A DNA stretch of 64,000 bases from Cercospora beticola (taxonomy: Eukaryota; Ascomycota; Dothideomycetes; Mycosphaerellales; Mycosphaerellaceae): NCBI RefSeq assembly GCF_033473495.1, contig NC_088936.1, positions 186,001-250,000 of the forward strand. The letters are read 5' to 3'. Positions 45,376 to 57,157 of this stretch are shown piece after piece. Position numbers and translations under genes: made by a program. A model generated the notes under the pieces. That model did no database searches, was not told the DNA's origin, and saw nothing but the letters and a program-made list of their open reading frames with translations. Numbering within the stretch: the stretch's first letter is position 1; each line of letters begins with the position of its first letter.

Positions 45376-48300
45376 CTTGCGATGATCAGGTCACGCCGAA
45401 GGACAAGGTCTGCACCATCGACCTGATCAAGCGCACATCCACGTCTCGGAAATCGCTCATCACGCGAAGCTGCAGCGCCAAAGAGGCCAGCGACACCTAC
45501 CGCAACGAGGCTCGGGTCATCAAGAAGCGGATCAGGACAACCGTCTTGCGCCTACCAACTCACGAGACAACTGATGCTATAGCGTTTGGTGACAAGATGT
45601 TTGAGGCTTTGAAGCGAAGAATGATCCAGCTTCAGACGGAGAGGACGACACTGAGCCTTCATCGATGGCTCCTCCAGCGTGACGACGCTACTGAATCTCA
45701 ACTCAAGATTGTCGAGAGCATGCCATAGCACGCCAGGACAATTCTCAGTTACCAGCTCATACAAGTCTTGAAGATGGAGCTGTCCACAATTGAGTCACCA
45801 CCCACCCGCACGGCTTCCAATTTCCTGCGCGTACTTGGACGTTCAAGACCGAAGTGCTCGAAAAACTGCTCGGGCATTTCAGACAGGACGACTTTTACTT
45901 CACCGAACTCAGAGAACGAGAGCAGGAGGTCCAGATCAGCAAAGCGACTGGAGTGAGGATCTTGACTGTGCGAAAAGGGGGAACATGCAAAGGTCCGGAT
46001 CGATCAATTGTTCGTCGCCTGGAAGATCTCGGCAGCTGGCCAAGTGTCAATTTTGGAGGATTCTTGAATATTCCTGAACAATGGGCACAGGAAGTCGCTG
46101 CAAACGCCAAGATCTTTCCTTTACCTGACGCATTCGTCGCTCCAGCCAAGTCGGCAAATCTGTTCGCAGAGGATACAGAGCGTCTCTTGATACAATTCAG
46201 CCATTCACTGACGCCTCTGAATCGCCAACCAGGAGGGTTCTACAACAGTTTGTTACCGCATGCCGAGAACCCCCAGCTTTTTCGACAATTGGGCACAAAT
46301 GTACTGCACCTTCCAGCCAGCACCGGACCATTCTTTCTCGAGAGTCAAACGATGAACTAATTGCACATTTTGAAGCCGTACAAGTCTATGCCAATGACTT
46401 TTCTGACGAGACCAAAACGGTTTTGTATTCATTCAATGACGGGCTGCGAGAGATGATGCAGCGTCAAGCTACTCCAGCACAATTTTGCGGATCCACGCTG
46501 AGGTTGGTCATTGGCAAGGACATCACTCGAACCGACTATCTGGCTCAAACGTCTTTCATTGCTGGGGCAAGCCGCGTAGGTGTCCTTACCAAAGAGATTC
46601 TCGGCAGAATTGCAACCTCTGAAGCAAAGTCACAAGGACGCGGATAAGCTCACATTGCGTTCCAGGCGGACAATCCCCTCTGGTTGTTCAATGATCTTTG
46701 GCCATGGCTGTGGCATATCGACATCCTGCAGGCGATAATCTTCATATGAGCATATTTGCAGATCTTGAGGCCAATGAATTTCGAAGCCATCAGTCGGCCT
46801 GTCAGCAGCATCAGCTTCGCCAATTCTATGCACAGCAATGGCATCAGTTTGTCGAATCTCACTCCCGACGTTGAAAATGTAACCATCAATCTCTACGACG
46901 ATAGTGCCAGTGATCGGCAAACACGAGAGGACCCTAGACAACAATGAACCACAAGATGCTAGACTCCAATGACATCTCACATGGCTCTATTATCGACAGA
47001 AAAGATCAAGCCGATCGGTCCACGGATGCAGACAACGGGCTTGAGGAAACGAGGCAGAGACACTCGAATGTGTGTCAAATGACCCTCGCTTCAGCTCAAA
47101 TGAGTATCTTGATTGCGCCATTGTTTCTCACTATTGGCGATATCCTACAGAAAGCAGGCAATTGTGCTAGTGGATTCACGTTCATCCACTTGCTGTCGAC
47201 TCACATATCGCTCCGAATCGCTTAGTCGATATCCATTCGTATACATCGAAGCAGCCAAGCATCACTATGGCTCAGCCCATTCGACTTCACGGGTGCAACA
47301 TGAAAGACCGACGCTCTCAACTCTTCCGACAGAGATTAGGACTAGATCTGGAAGCTCACGATCCCACGACTGAGCAGCGAAATTGTGCAACGAGGGTGGA
47401 TCTCTCGGCCGTCAGTATACGACATCGTGCCTAACTCTACTGAGGGGTTTCGCTGCATGCCACATGATGTGGAAACGATCGCCACTGGGAGCAGCCCTAC
47501 TGCGCGAGAGCGTGTCACGTTCTGCCTGTCTCCGCTGGCAGGATTCACTGCAAGGCAACTGAGATGGGAATGAGAGCCAGCGAGAAGCATCCGTGTGGTT
47601 TGAGAGGGCGCCAGAAAGTCTTTGTCTCTGCCTCAGAGCATCCACTGGATGGCTCTCCGACCAGCAATGCCGGCTTACCGGAGGGAATTCGTTACCTGAG
47701 AGTGTGTCAAAGGGTGCTCTGTCTCTGCTGCAAGGATCCATGGGTGCCACCCTATATGACAACGCTGGCCAGCGAGAGCAACCATGTCACCTGAACGCCC
47801 GTCAGTCCTCCACACCGCGTCAAGGCTATCAATCATCAATTTAACGACTGGCGCGCCGAGTACAAAGGTCTTTGAAAGATTGTGCGAGAGTCCAAGAAGA
47901 GCATGGACAAGAAGCTCGCGGCGTATGAGAAGGATGTGAGAGCGTACGACCGACAGGGAAAAGAAGCAATCACAACACACTGCAAGGAGCTTCGCGAGTA
48001 CGCGCAAAAGCAATCTGCAAACCTGGTCGCAAACGAAGAGTATCCCATCTTGGACACGCGTGACTGCCATGTGCCGACGCCTCCTTCATCTGACGTCTCC
48101 GATGTCGAGTTCTCTTCCGTGGCTGAGATCACCGATGATACCGACGACGAGAGCTGCGATAGCTCTGAGTCGATTATCAGCTCTGATGAAGAAGAGGAGG
48201 TCGAATTTGTCGATGGCGCATACCAGTTTCCCCATGGGTTCAAAGTGTTCGCTGGGCATCCTACCTACGAGCAGGTGGTCGAAGAGCTCGAACTCGTCAA

Positions 48301-49775
48301 GGACGGCAAGACCCCAATCTCAATCTTGGCAGTTCCCGACAACGTGCCTCTTGTTCAGATGCACAATCCAAAGCGCGCCTCATCTGCGTACAAGAACAGC
48401 CGCAAGGCGTTCATGACGCCTTGTCAGCTGAAGGGGCCTGATGACACTTTCATGCCGGACCTCGATCTGGCCAAGCAGGCGCGTCGCACTTGGGACGGCG
48501 CCAACCTCCGGTTGTCATTGAACAGCAAAGCGCTCTCACCGTCACTGCGCCTCACTATCAGCTGTTATCGCAACAAGGAGGATCCGGCCGCAACTGCATT
48601 CGTCGACTTCTATTTTGCAGAGATCCATCGTCGAGATCCTAGTGCTGTGGGTGGCAAATACAACAATGTCCGTGGCGTGACCGATGTCACCTACGCCTTC
48701 TCCGACGATGGCAAATCTTGCGACATCGCGTGGACATCGTATGCCGGTGTGCCTACGAATCCGCCTTTTGTTTCGACGCGCAACAACTTCAAGGTGCGAC
48801 CTTCAGAGACTAAGCTGATCGACGAGCTTCTGGGCCTGGCGAACCCTGACGACAGCGGTGCACTCATCCAGCTGCGTGTACCACTATCGGATGAGGAGCA
48901 GACGGCACGCAACACAGGCACCATAGACGATTTCAAGCCTGGCTCATTTTTGCTGTCACTTCCTGGTGCGCGCAATGTCGGCAAGACCCAGCTTCGGCCT
49001 ATATAACATCCACGCGGAAGTTTAGCCATCGGCGAAGCCATCAGATGCTATGTCTTCCGATCTACTTCACCCGTGTAAGAGATCTTCTGGCCATCCTCGT
49101 GTTCAGGCCAGCAATAAGATTCCTCCCAAGCTCCTTATCAAGCAGGGGCATCCGTTCTAACCGCTGCGAGCAACCTCGGTGTGGGTCGATGAGCGTCAGG
49201 CAGAGTACCTTGGCTATGGATCACACATCCAGCAACTCGAAACAGATAACATACTGAAAGCGTTGCATCGAAACGCCCACCATGGCCGGATCATCGCCAA
49301 CCAGGACCAAGTCTTTGTTGCGGTGAAGTGGTCGACTCGGCCCCAACTCGGGTTCTCGAGCGAAGTCTTTCGCGTCGGCGAGGACACAGATGTGTCCCTC
49401 ACCATCTTTTCTGAGATCTCGGAGTTCCCTTTCAATGCCGAGTGCCTTGTGATTGCCAACACCTGCGGTCTCGATCTGGGCCAATGCAATGTGCTTTTGC
49501 TAGTGCAGAACCGGGACAGAGCGTATTTCAAAGCTCTGCCAGCTGTGTGGTCCGCATTTTCCCCCTTAGCACATGCTGGCCATCCAGTGCTGTGCCAGCT
49601 GGAGCCTTTACGAGCGATTGACTATCAAGGCACTCTCTTACCAGCAGCGTCATCTCTTCCTGCGGACCACAAATTGCAGATCTGCTGCATAAGACCTCAG
49701 CGTGCAGTCGATGCGATCGAATCGCTACCAATTGCAGAGCGCCACGCTGGTGTTGCTGCACACCACCAGGGGTAG
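45376..49775 (+). pseudogene. Large decayed plus-strand gene (or gene series), unknown family
   Basis: Coding-like sequence runs through several frames with stops between. 45376-45728 ends at TAG. A shift near 45820-45860 leads to a 150-residue stretch to 46360 (TAA). More follows at 46423-46647 (LREMMQRQ...). A weak part to 47.88 kb comes next, then the long frame to 49006. In 49100-49775 the reading PPKLLIKQGHPF meets TAA and then continues as WVDERQAEYLGYGSH. Each piece has protein-like composition, but no catalytic motif is visible. It lies in line with the decayed helicase at 52.4-55.2 kb, so both may derive from one family of very large helicase proteins; that link is inference. The stop codons are consistent with C-to-T changes (CAA or CAG to TAA or TAG). 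Confidence 0.55.
47903..49006 (+). other. Longest open frame within the decayed region, 367 codons
   Basis: The first ATG of this frame is at 47903. The product begins with a lysine-rich helical stretch, then a very acidic serine segment (about residues 75-100, DDTDDESCDSSES and following), then a globular-looking region with WDGANLRLSLNS, DPAATAFVDFYFAEIHRRDP and FKPGSFLLSLPGARNVGK. It could be a surviving independent gene. I lean to a fragment, because sensible sequence continues on both sides in other frames. Confidence 0.45.
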
Positions 49776-50244
49776 CAAGCTCCGTGGCCGAGGAAAGAGG
49801 ACGATTTTGCACACTCGTGCACGATGAGCATATCGGCCTGCATCTTCGACTGGAAATAGCATTGAGGTGTGCATCAAAACAGAGACAAGGCCAAGTGGAT
49901 GGGCCAGTGGGATCAACGAGCAGTCTCTTATTTCAAGATCTATCAGCCATGGCGTGTGCTGATTGCATCCCTCTAATATCTGAGCACTGCGTCGCTGCTT
50001 ATATTTATAGATGGCTGAATGTTAGCCCGGTTTGAATTGTAGATAAAGACATTCAGCTGAGTAGGGTGAATGGTACCTAACAGTCGCTGCTTGAAGGAAG
50101 GCCCTAAGACTTGACGTTCTGTAATGGCTCCTACTGTGCACAGGAATAAGCTATTGAGACATGCCGGAAAAGGCAAGAAGTGAAATTACTTGGAATACAA
50201 CACGGCGTTACATTTTCTTGCTGAGCATCTAGCTCCCCAATAAA
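49776..50244. other. Intergenic spacer
   Basis: 469 bp between the decayed region and the 3' end of the metallophosphoesterase gene. No gene recognised. Confidence 0.4.
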
Positions 50245-51330
50245 TCATTTTCCCGATCTCCCATTCTCCTCAGCAGTGCCGTCCATTATGCGCTGGTACT
50301 TGCTGGTCTCCTCACCCGCTTCGCTGCCGCTGGGCCTTCTGCGTTTCTTGCTCTCCACGTTTTTGATCTCCTTCGGCAGATTAAGTTCTACCAGCCATGG
50401 TAAATGCTGATCGCCCTCCTCCGACCCCTCAAACGCAGCGTTCACGAACAAAGTTTGCTCTCCTTTCCGGATCTCCGTCGATACACCACAGCTACCTCGT
50501 GCTTCGTACTCCGACCTCTTGGCTGTTTTTCGCGCGATGTCGTCTTCAGAGTCAAATTTACCCTTGCGAAGTGTTGCTAGACTCTCGATCAACTCAGACT
50601 CATCTTGATCGATGTCTGTAAAATGTGAAGGCTCCTCGGATAATTCGCTTCGCCATGTCACTTTCTTCGCACCCCAGGCTTCGTGTATGTGGCCGAAGCA
50701 GTGCACTCTGGGCTTTGCTCGTGCTATGGCGGCGAATAAGCTCGCGCTTCCAGCCCGTGTGCGAGAGTCGGTATAATCTAGGACGCCTTTTGCTGGTCCG
50801 TGCGTTACAGCGATGTCAACTGTCTCCGGAATATCCCACTTGTGTTCCTGTGCCGGGTCGCGGGGATTGTAGGTGGAACCCCAACCAGTGCTCACTGATG
50901 CTGTATATGGGCTCGCATACACTGTCAGTCTGGCGCCGTTCTTGAGTGTGAGAGAATGAGTACCTTCCGTCAGGTAGACGATGCCAGCTTCTCGAACATC
51001 TGCTGCCTCAAAAAGGCGACGAGCGGCTCCCAGCTCGCCGTAGGTCCTGCTCATCAGATCAGAGTCGATCGAGGGATCGGCCTCAGCAAGGTGGCGCTCG
51101 TACGCTCTGTCGTCCAGGGTGAAGTCGTGGTTGCCTGCGATCACGAGCTTGAGTGGCGCGTCTATGCCTTTCAGTAGCTGTATGGCCGCCACGAATTCGT
51201 CCAACTTCGATTCTTCTGTGAGGTCGCCGCAGTGTATGGCTACATCTGCGCTGGTGGTGACAATTCGCTTGAGCGCATCTCCGTGCGTGTCGGACAGGAT
51301 CAGGATGCGAGTGTTGACAAGAGATGCCAT
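50245..51330 (-). CDS. Calcineurin-like metallophosphoesterase
   Basis: Single exon, 361 aa. The ATG at 51330 is the first in frame; upstream the frame begins with TTG. The five metal-binding blocks are present in order: SDTHG (residues 13-17), CGDLTEE (34-40), GNHD (66-69), VTHGPAKG and FGHIHEAWG. The fold is that of class III metallophosphoesterases near the MPPED/UPF0046 group, which act as phosphodiesterases in the cytosol. An acidic Ser/Glu insertion and a basic, probably disordered C-terminal tail (SKKRRRPSG, a possible nuclear signal) extend it. The physiological substrate is unknown. It is intact although both neighbours are decayed. Confidence 0.9.
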   Translation of the reverse strand: MASLVNTRILILSDTHGDALKRIVTTSADVAIHCGDLTEESKLDEFVAAIQLLKGIDAPLKLVIAGNHDFTLDDRAYERHLAEADPSIDSDLMSRTYGELGAARRLFEAADVREAGIVYLTEGTHSLTLKNGARLTVYASPYTASVSTGWGSTYNPRDPAQEHKWDIPETVDIAVTHGPAKGVLDYTDSRTRAGSASLFAAIARAKPRVHCFGHIHEAWGAKKVTWRSELSEEPSHFTDIDQDESELIESLATLRKGKFDSEDDIARKTAKRSEYEARGSCGVSTEIRKGEQTLFVNAAFEGSEEGDQHLPWLVELNLPKEIKNVESKKRRRPSGSEAGEETSKYQRIMDGTAEENGRSGK

Positions 51331-52389
51331 GGTCGTCGGTCGGTGTCGAGAGAGTATGTGTCGAAAGTGTTGTAAGTGAAGCAATCTCAGATCTTGTGAT
51401 GTGCGCGAGTGGGTGTGAGTGATGGGAACGGACTTGTAGAGGGAGAGTAGTAGTATATGTAGTTCATGCCCCTCACAGGAATTTTCATTACCTTTACGTG
51501 GAATGAGGAGGGTCCTGGTGAATAAGGTTCAAGGTGTCCTCGAGAACCATTCGTAAGGTCTGAGGCCGTGCAGCTCGCTGCTCGAACTGCGCATGGGCAT
51601 ACCTGGGCTAGGATATCCACGATCGACATGATGTGAGTGGTCTCGTTACTAGAGGTCGGAGGTAGACCGTGAGCAAAGCAAAGTGGAAGTGAAGAGTGAC
51701 ATGAGAACCGGTGTCCGACATGCTGTGCTTCACATTTGTCCTCACGAAGTCCACCGGGCAGCTGTGCGAACAGATGGTCTTCGGAGGATCACTGCGGCCT
51801 CACTTTTTCGTCCGAATATTGAGACACTGTCATGTCTGCATGTCTTGATGCTCGAGCGATTCCAATGAAGATGACAGCTTGCTCTCGGCAGCATGTGAGT
51901 GGATCACTCCTGTAGTGGGCCTTCATATCGTAGTCGCCATTGCTGCGTCTGTCATGTTCCAAGCTTCGAGCCTTCTCTGATGCAGCGGTTGCCAGGTGAC
52001 ACGTATATGCTGCTGCTGCTGTGCAGCTTAGCTGCATGAATTGATTTGAGTCTTCATCTTTCCTGTGCAGCTGCCCTTGTCTCTGCTCACATACATCCAG
52101 GAAAGCTATTCTGAGTATTAAAAGCAAGTTCAAGGGAGCCGTCCTCTTGCTTGAGAGTGTGCCAAGTTGTCTCCTCTTCCGGAGAGATACTTGTCCTGGA
52201 TGCCGCCAAGGGTGGGGATGCGGACCATTGCAACGAGGCCTTTCGCCGGAGAAGAGGTCAAACGACCTTGTCTCTGCCTAACGGACTCACCAGCTGCCAT
52301 CCAGAGCGAGGATCACCGGCAACAAGAGCAGTCTTCTCACCCGAGAGGATGTTAATTAGTGACTGTCTCTGTTAAAAAAGATGTACTGA
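51331..52389. other. 1.06-kb intergenic region
   Basis: Promoter of the metallophosphoesterase gene (reading left) and the unclear 5' side of the decayed helicase. No supported gene, and no repeat beyond short CTG runs near 52006-52020. Confidence 0.4.
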
Positions 52390-55210
52390 ATGTCACTCTG
52401 CGTGGAAATGGTGGCCTGCTGTTCCATCACTGTCATCGAAACCACGACAGATAACTTCTTGGACTTCATTAGACCCCCGCAAGATGCTCCAACAGAGCAT
52501 GTACCGATACTGGCGGCCGCACCGGGCGAGATTACGGACGAAATGGAGCTGGTGGCATTGTGGAAGCCGCAGTCCAAGGATGATCCAACAGAGAGGCTTC
52601 TCAACAGTCTTGCAACGTCGATATGTTACCGCAGATGCTACATCGAGACCGAAGATGGGCTACTTCCCTACGCACCAGACTTCGCTTTTGGTGGCAACAA
52701 GACCAACGTCTTTGTCCAGTTTGTAAAAGTGCTGTACGCACCTGTCGTTCGCCTGCACGCGCAATGCCGCAACGACGCAACGAGACCACGCGACCAACCA
52801 TCGTCTTGGAACTTCACTTCGCGAACGACTCCAAGCATCCCGGCCGTGGAGTAAAAGACCTTTCGATCGCAGATATCCCAGACCCAGAAACTGGCTTAAC
52901 AGCAATGTCCTGGACATCTGCATACGCCACCATCGTGTCAGACTTGCAAAAGACAGGCAGGTATGCTCCGAATATGATCGAAGAAGAGACAAGATCTTGA
53001 AGATGTTCTGGAGATTTCTCGAGCCCAAGAAAGACCACAGAATCACTCTCCATATGTGCAACTTCTCGCCTCCGACAAAAGCAGAGAAGGCATCAGTCGG
53101 TGTCTTTGGCAAGCTTCTACGCGGCAAAAAGAAGAACGGCGATGACCACGAGGCGGAGTTCAAAGTTGAGCACAAGGTGGACCCCCATTGGCAGGCTGTC
53201 CGAGCACTCCTGCCTGGAGGTTCAGGTCACCTGCTCAGCTCTTTGTACACGCTCGAGTATCCATTTCTCCGTACGCAGCAAGGCGACATGATGATCTCGC
53301 CGAATGCCATGCCGGGTAGAGGGTTACTGATGGAGAAGTGCTATCCGCTGATGGAGATGCTCACGGAGGACACTTTCGCATCCATTGAGGAAGCTGAGGG
53401 GCAATTTGGCTGGCGTGCCGAGATGTAGTTTACTGAGCTGCTCCAGGCCTCCAAGAAACTTTGCGCAGTCCCGCACTTTATCGTGCTCTTCGGTACTGGC
53501 GAGCTCGTCGTAGCCGCGATCAGGTTCGAAAATTTCAGCAAGCTCGAAGCTCACAACAACGAAGCGGTCCTTCGTCTAGGCAACTTGACCAATGTGACCA
53601 TGACGTACACTGTCAAGACGACGTCTGGTGCAAAGGGAAACTTCACGAGAGAGTTGCGAGGCTTCGTTACGGACAGGCTGATGGGCCACCTGCCCGCTGC
53701 AGATGCGTACGCTATCGTCACTTCCCATTCCGTAGACGACTTGAGACGAGACACCATCAAAGTCGAGGATATTGGGACGCGGTTTCGCAAGACACCTCTT
53801 CGCGTCGATTGTAACGTTGAGGTCATGGACAGCACGTACAAAAGCCAGACTCTTACGGCGAAGGCTTTACTTGCAGATCTCGCATCGAAGTGGATGGGCA
53901 CCATCCTGAGTCAGAAGCCTTGGGTGGAAGACCTGCACAACAGAGTCGACATAGCCACTGCGTGGATCTCAAAGCTGGACGAGACCTGCGATCACGATCC
54001 CTAGAAGGCAGCCGTCGAGTCGGCTTGAGGGAAGATCTGTTGACCTGGAGAGCATGGAATGCCGAGCAGCTGCAGGCACTGCGACTCTTTCGAAAGGAAC
54101 CCGGCGGACTGGTGTGTATCCTCGGCATCGCAGGAATCGGCAAGACGTTGCTACAGTAAGAACTTGCTAGGTTCTTCGACCGACTGCGTCTCCACGTGCT
54201 GTGTCTGACACCCACCAACGCAAATACCGGCGATTTTGCTCTCAAGCTCTCAGCAGCGGCGCCCAATATTGAACACGGCCGCCTCTACCCAGTACGAGCT
54301 GATCGCCCTGCGAAAGGCATGGCCACCGGTGGTGAGAAGGTTGGTCCGCAGCCGCAGAGAGAAAGGCTTCTTGAGTACGGTATTGCATTGACTAAGTACC
54401 AGGCAGCGAACGAGCATCATGCTAGTGCCGTGTCCGTGCCCTTGGATTTCAGGCGAAAGTCATTGAGCAAGCAGTTTCTGGTGTCAACATTGGCAAGCTG
54501 GTCATTCCATTCTCGGACAAGACCAAGCCCGAGACAGGTCGAAGCCAGAGTGACTCGAGCAGAGCCATCCCAGAGTCCAGACCTGTGGATATGTTGGCTG
54601 AATTGTGGCGCTATCTCCAGAACGATGAGAGTGGCATCTTTGATTGGGACGACGCCGACCATCGACGAATGTACCGATTCTCCACAAGGCGTGTTACTCT
54701 TGGATCATTGCGCAGACTCGCGTCGTTGTGACCACAACCAACAACAGCCGCGCGGCCTCTTTCCGTAAGGTGTGAACAGATGGACCCGAACCATGAAGGG
54801 GCGTTAACATCATCATTGATGAAGCAGCCAGAGACCTTGAGATCAACCTCTACATTGCGCTGGTCGAACAGGAGCGAGCAGTAGAGGCCGCGGATGTGAT
54901 CCTCGTGGGCGATGACAGGCGGTTGGCCCTGGCCAACTTGAATGGCTCTTGATACTGTATTCATTGGCATATATCCGCCTCGCTCCAATTGTCGGAGACT
55001 TTCAATGGCACCCTGCTGAGCTCCGGTCCAGATGGTGCCGCTGAGATCGTTCTGAGACGTGAGCGCATCTCGCAGTAGAGCCTGCTTCTCTCCAGAAAAT
55101 GTGGGATGTCTCTGCTCTCTAGTTTGACGAAGTGGCACGGCAGTGCGACGGTTGAAACGCGAACACGTGTTCCTTCTGCCTGAGCCGGCATTGTCTCTGA
55201 TAAATTTGGA
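52390..55210 (+). pseudogene. Decayed SF1 (UPF1-like) helicase gene
   Basis: One long protein can be followed through at least five breaks: 52390-52854, a shift into 52800-53000 (LELHFANDSKHPGRG), another into 52997-53428 ending TAG, 53440-54004 ending TAG, then the helicase core. Core motifs are recognisable in order. Walker A is GIAGIGKT near 54125-54150 (the family usually has GTGKT), followed by a stop. Motif Ia-like LCLTPTNANTG is near 54200-54240. Walker B is IIIDEAA near 54811-54830, and motif III-like VILVGDDRRL near 54895-54925. After that a TGA and further shifts occur. The family unwinds nucleic acid with ATP. This copy cannot make a full protein. Confidence 0.75.
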
Positions 55211-55330
55211 GCGTGAGAGCTAACTCGCAGGCAAAGAGGCCTCACGAAGGGCAGGTGGGAGGTTAGAGATCGATGCGTGACCTGGTTTCATGGCCGTTTG
55301 ATCGGCATTTTCACACATATCTGCATGCAT

Positions 55331-57007
55331 CTATGGGTCCGCATTCGCTAAATCGGATTTGTATCTCTCCTGCAAGAACGTTAGCGAAGCGCCTCATCGC
55401 GCTTCAAGTCTTCACATGTCATCACTTACCTTCGCCCTCTGCTGACTCTCCTTGAAATCCACATGCGGAGCTGGATACCCCAACTTCTCAAACTCCTCTT
55501 TACTCAACCGATTATAAGGATCAAAGATATCCTTCCCTTTCAATTCTTTCAACTCCGGCACCCACTTCCGAATGTAATCTCCCTCCTTATCACATTTCTC
55601 CGCCTGCACAACCGGATTGAAAATCGTATAACTCGGCTCCCAACCTTGGGTATTATTCGACAGATCCCAATCAATCAAGGTCTCGGCAAAATACCTCTCA
55701 CCTCGGCGATAGTCAATCAGCATATTCGCGCGAAGATACGAACTCGTGTTCATACGCAACCGGTTATGCATATACTTTTCATGCTTGAGCTGACGCATTC
55801 CAGCGTCAACAAAAGGCATTCCTGTAGTCCCTTCTTCCCATTTCTTGTACCCTTCGTCATCATCTTCCCATTGCACGAAATCGAATTTCAGATTTTGAGG
55901 CAAATTCATGTTTCCGTGAGGTGTGATGACTGTGATGTGGCGATAGAATTCTCGGAAGACAAGTTCGCGAACCCAGGAATCGATGCCTCGATCGCCTTCG
56001 TCGAAGTGTGCGCCATCGTTGGCTTTCTTGGCGTGGTCTAGGATTTCACGGATGCTGATAACGCCTGCGGCGATGTAGGGTGAAAGGCGGGATGAGGGGT
56101 CGAGTGCTGGTTCGGAGCGGTGGGCAGCGTAGGTTTTCACTTTTTTGTCGAGGAAGTGTTGTAGTCTTTCGATTCCGGCTTGGTGGCCGGCGGGCCAGAG
56201 TTTTCGTACTCGTTTCTTTTCTTCATCGTTTTCGAATTGCTTGTTTGGTTGTGGAGCGGGGATTTTGTTGTCGAATAGCTTGGAAAGATGTTTCTTCGCG
56301 GAAGCATCGTTACCCTCGACTTCGCCAGCTAGATCAAGAAGGCTTGGGTCGCTCTTCGTTTCGCTCAGCCACGCTTTGTGGTAGGGTGTGAACACTTTCA
56401 TAGGACCACCCCCGCTACCAGTCAACTCCCCTGGGACTACAACAGTCTGGTCATGGAAGAGTTCGAAGCCAATGCTCTCGTCTTTCAACTTCTCGGCCAG
56501 GTCAATATCGCGGCGGAGCTCGTCCACTTCGTATTCAAAATTGGCGTATACATGCGATATATCGTTCTCTTTCACAAATTCGAACACAGTATCTGTTTTC
56601 TGACTTCGCTCGTCTGCAGTCAAGATTGCCAGAGGAACATTCTTCTCAGCAAGCTCTTTCTGTAGCAAAGACAAGGACTCAAGGATGAAGTCTGTCCTCG
56701 CCGGCGATGTGCCATGCCATTCCAGATCTTTCGGACTGTGCAGATAGGCTGTGATGAGACTGCCGCCGTCTTTCGCTTTCTCCGACGCTGCATACAATGC
56801 CTTGTTGTCTTGCACGCGCAGATCTTTGCTTCGGAACCAGTGGAGCACATTCTTGGGCTTTGAGTCGGACGATGTGTCTTCGAGAATGGAGGCGAGCTTC
56901 TCGAAAGGAGGATGAGCGTCGACTTTCTTCGCGACTTTCGTGGAAGGATGTTTGAGGCCGTCCATGTTGTCGCTCGATTCGGAGCGCGCATGCTTTTTGG
57001 ACGCCAT
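55331..57007 (-). CDS. PHR1: DNA photolyase (CPD photolyase, PHR1-like)
   Basis: CDS is complement(join(55331..55369,55430..57007)), 538 aa. The intron 55370..55429 (GTAAGT, CTAAC, GCAG) replaces a short unspliced tail with ERYKSDLANADP. The N-terminal alpha/beta domain has NVLHWFRSKDLRVQDNKALY (antenna-binding fold). The C-terminal FAD domain has WVRELVFREFYRHI, HNRLRMNTSSYLRANMLIDY and DWDLSNNTQGWEPSYTIFNP, typical of ascomycete PHR enzymes that repair cyclobutane pyrimidine dimers with blue light. In-frame upstream ATGs at 57121 and 57157 would add a Ser/Arg/Leu-rich, acid-free leader of the mitochondrial type. The 57007 ATG has the best context (AAAATGG), so dual nuclear and mitochondrial forms are possible. 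Confidence 0.95.
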
Positions 57008-57157
57008 TTTGGAGTACTGTAGTGAGTAGCAATAGTGCGATGGTCGAAATGAAGAGACTCTAGGTGTTCTGAGGGATGCTATTGCTGCCACGAGTGGTCG
57101 CTGGTATAGGAGAAGAGGCATGAGAGAGGGACAAAAGATACTTGACCTGCCAGCCAT

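Noticed and set aside
46630..46980. Minus-strand frame with protein-like sequence inside the decayed region
   Set aside because: It is opposite a plus-strand coding remnant and has no start context or motif. Kept as part of the pseudogene region.
9236..55210. RIP (repeat-induced point mutation) as the cause of the premature stops
   Set aside because: Several stops fit C-to-T changes, but the affected regions are not AT-rich and no repeated partner is in the window. The precursor TAG fits a T-to-A change. RIP indices could not be computed here.
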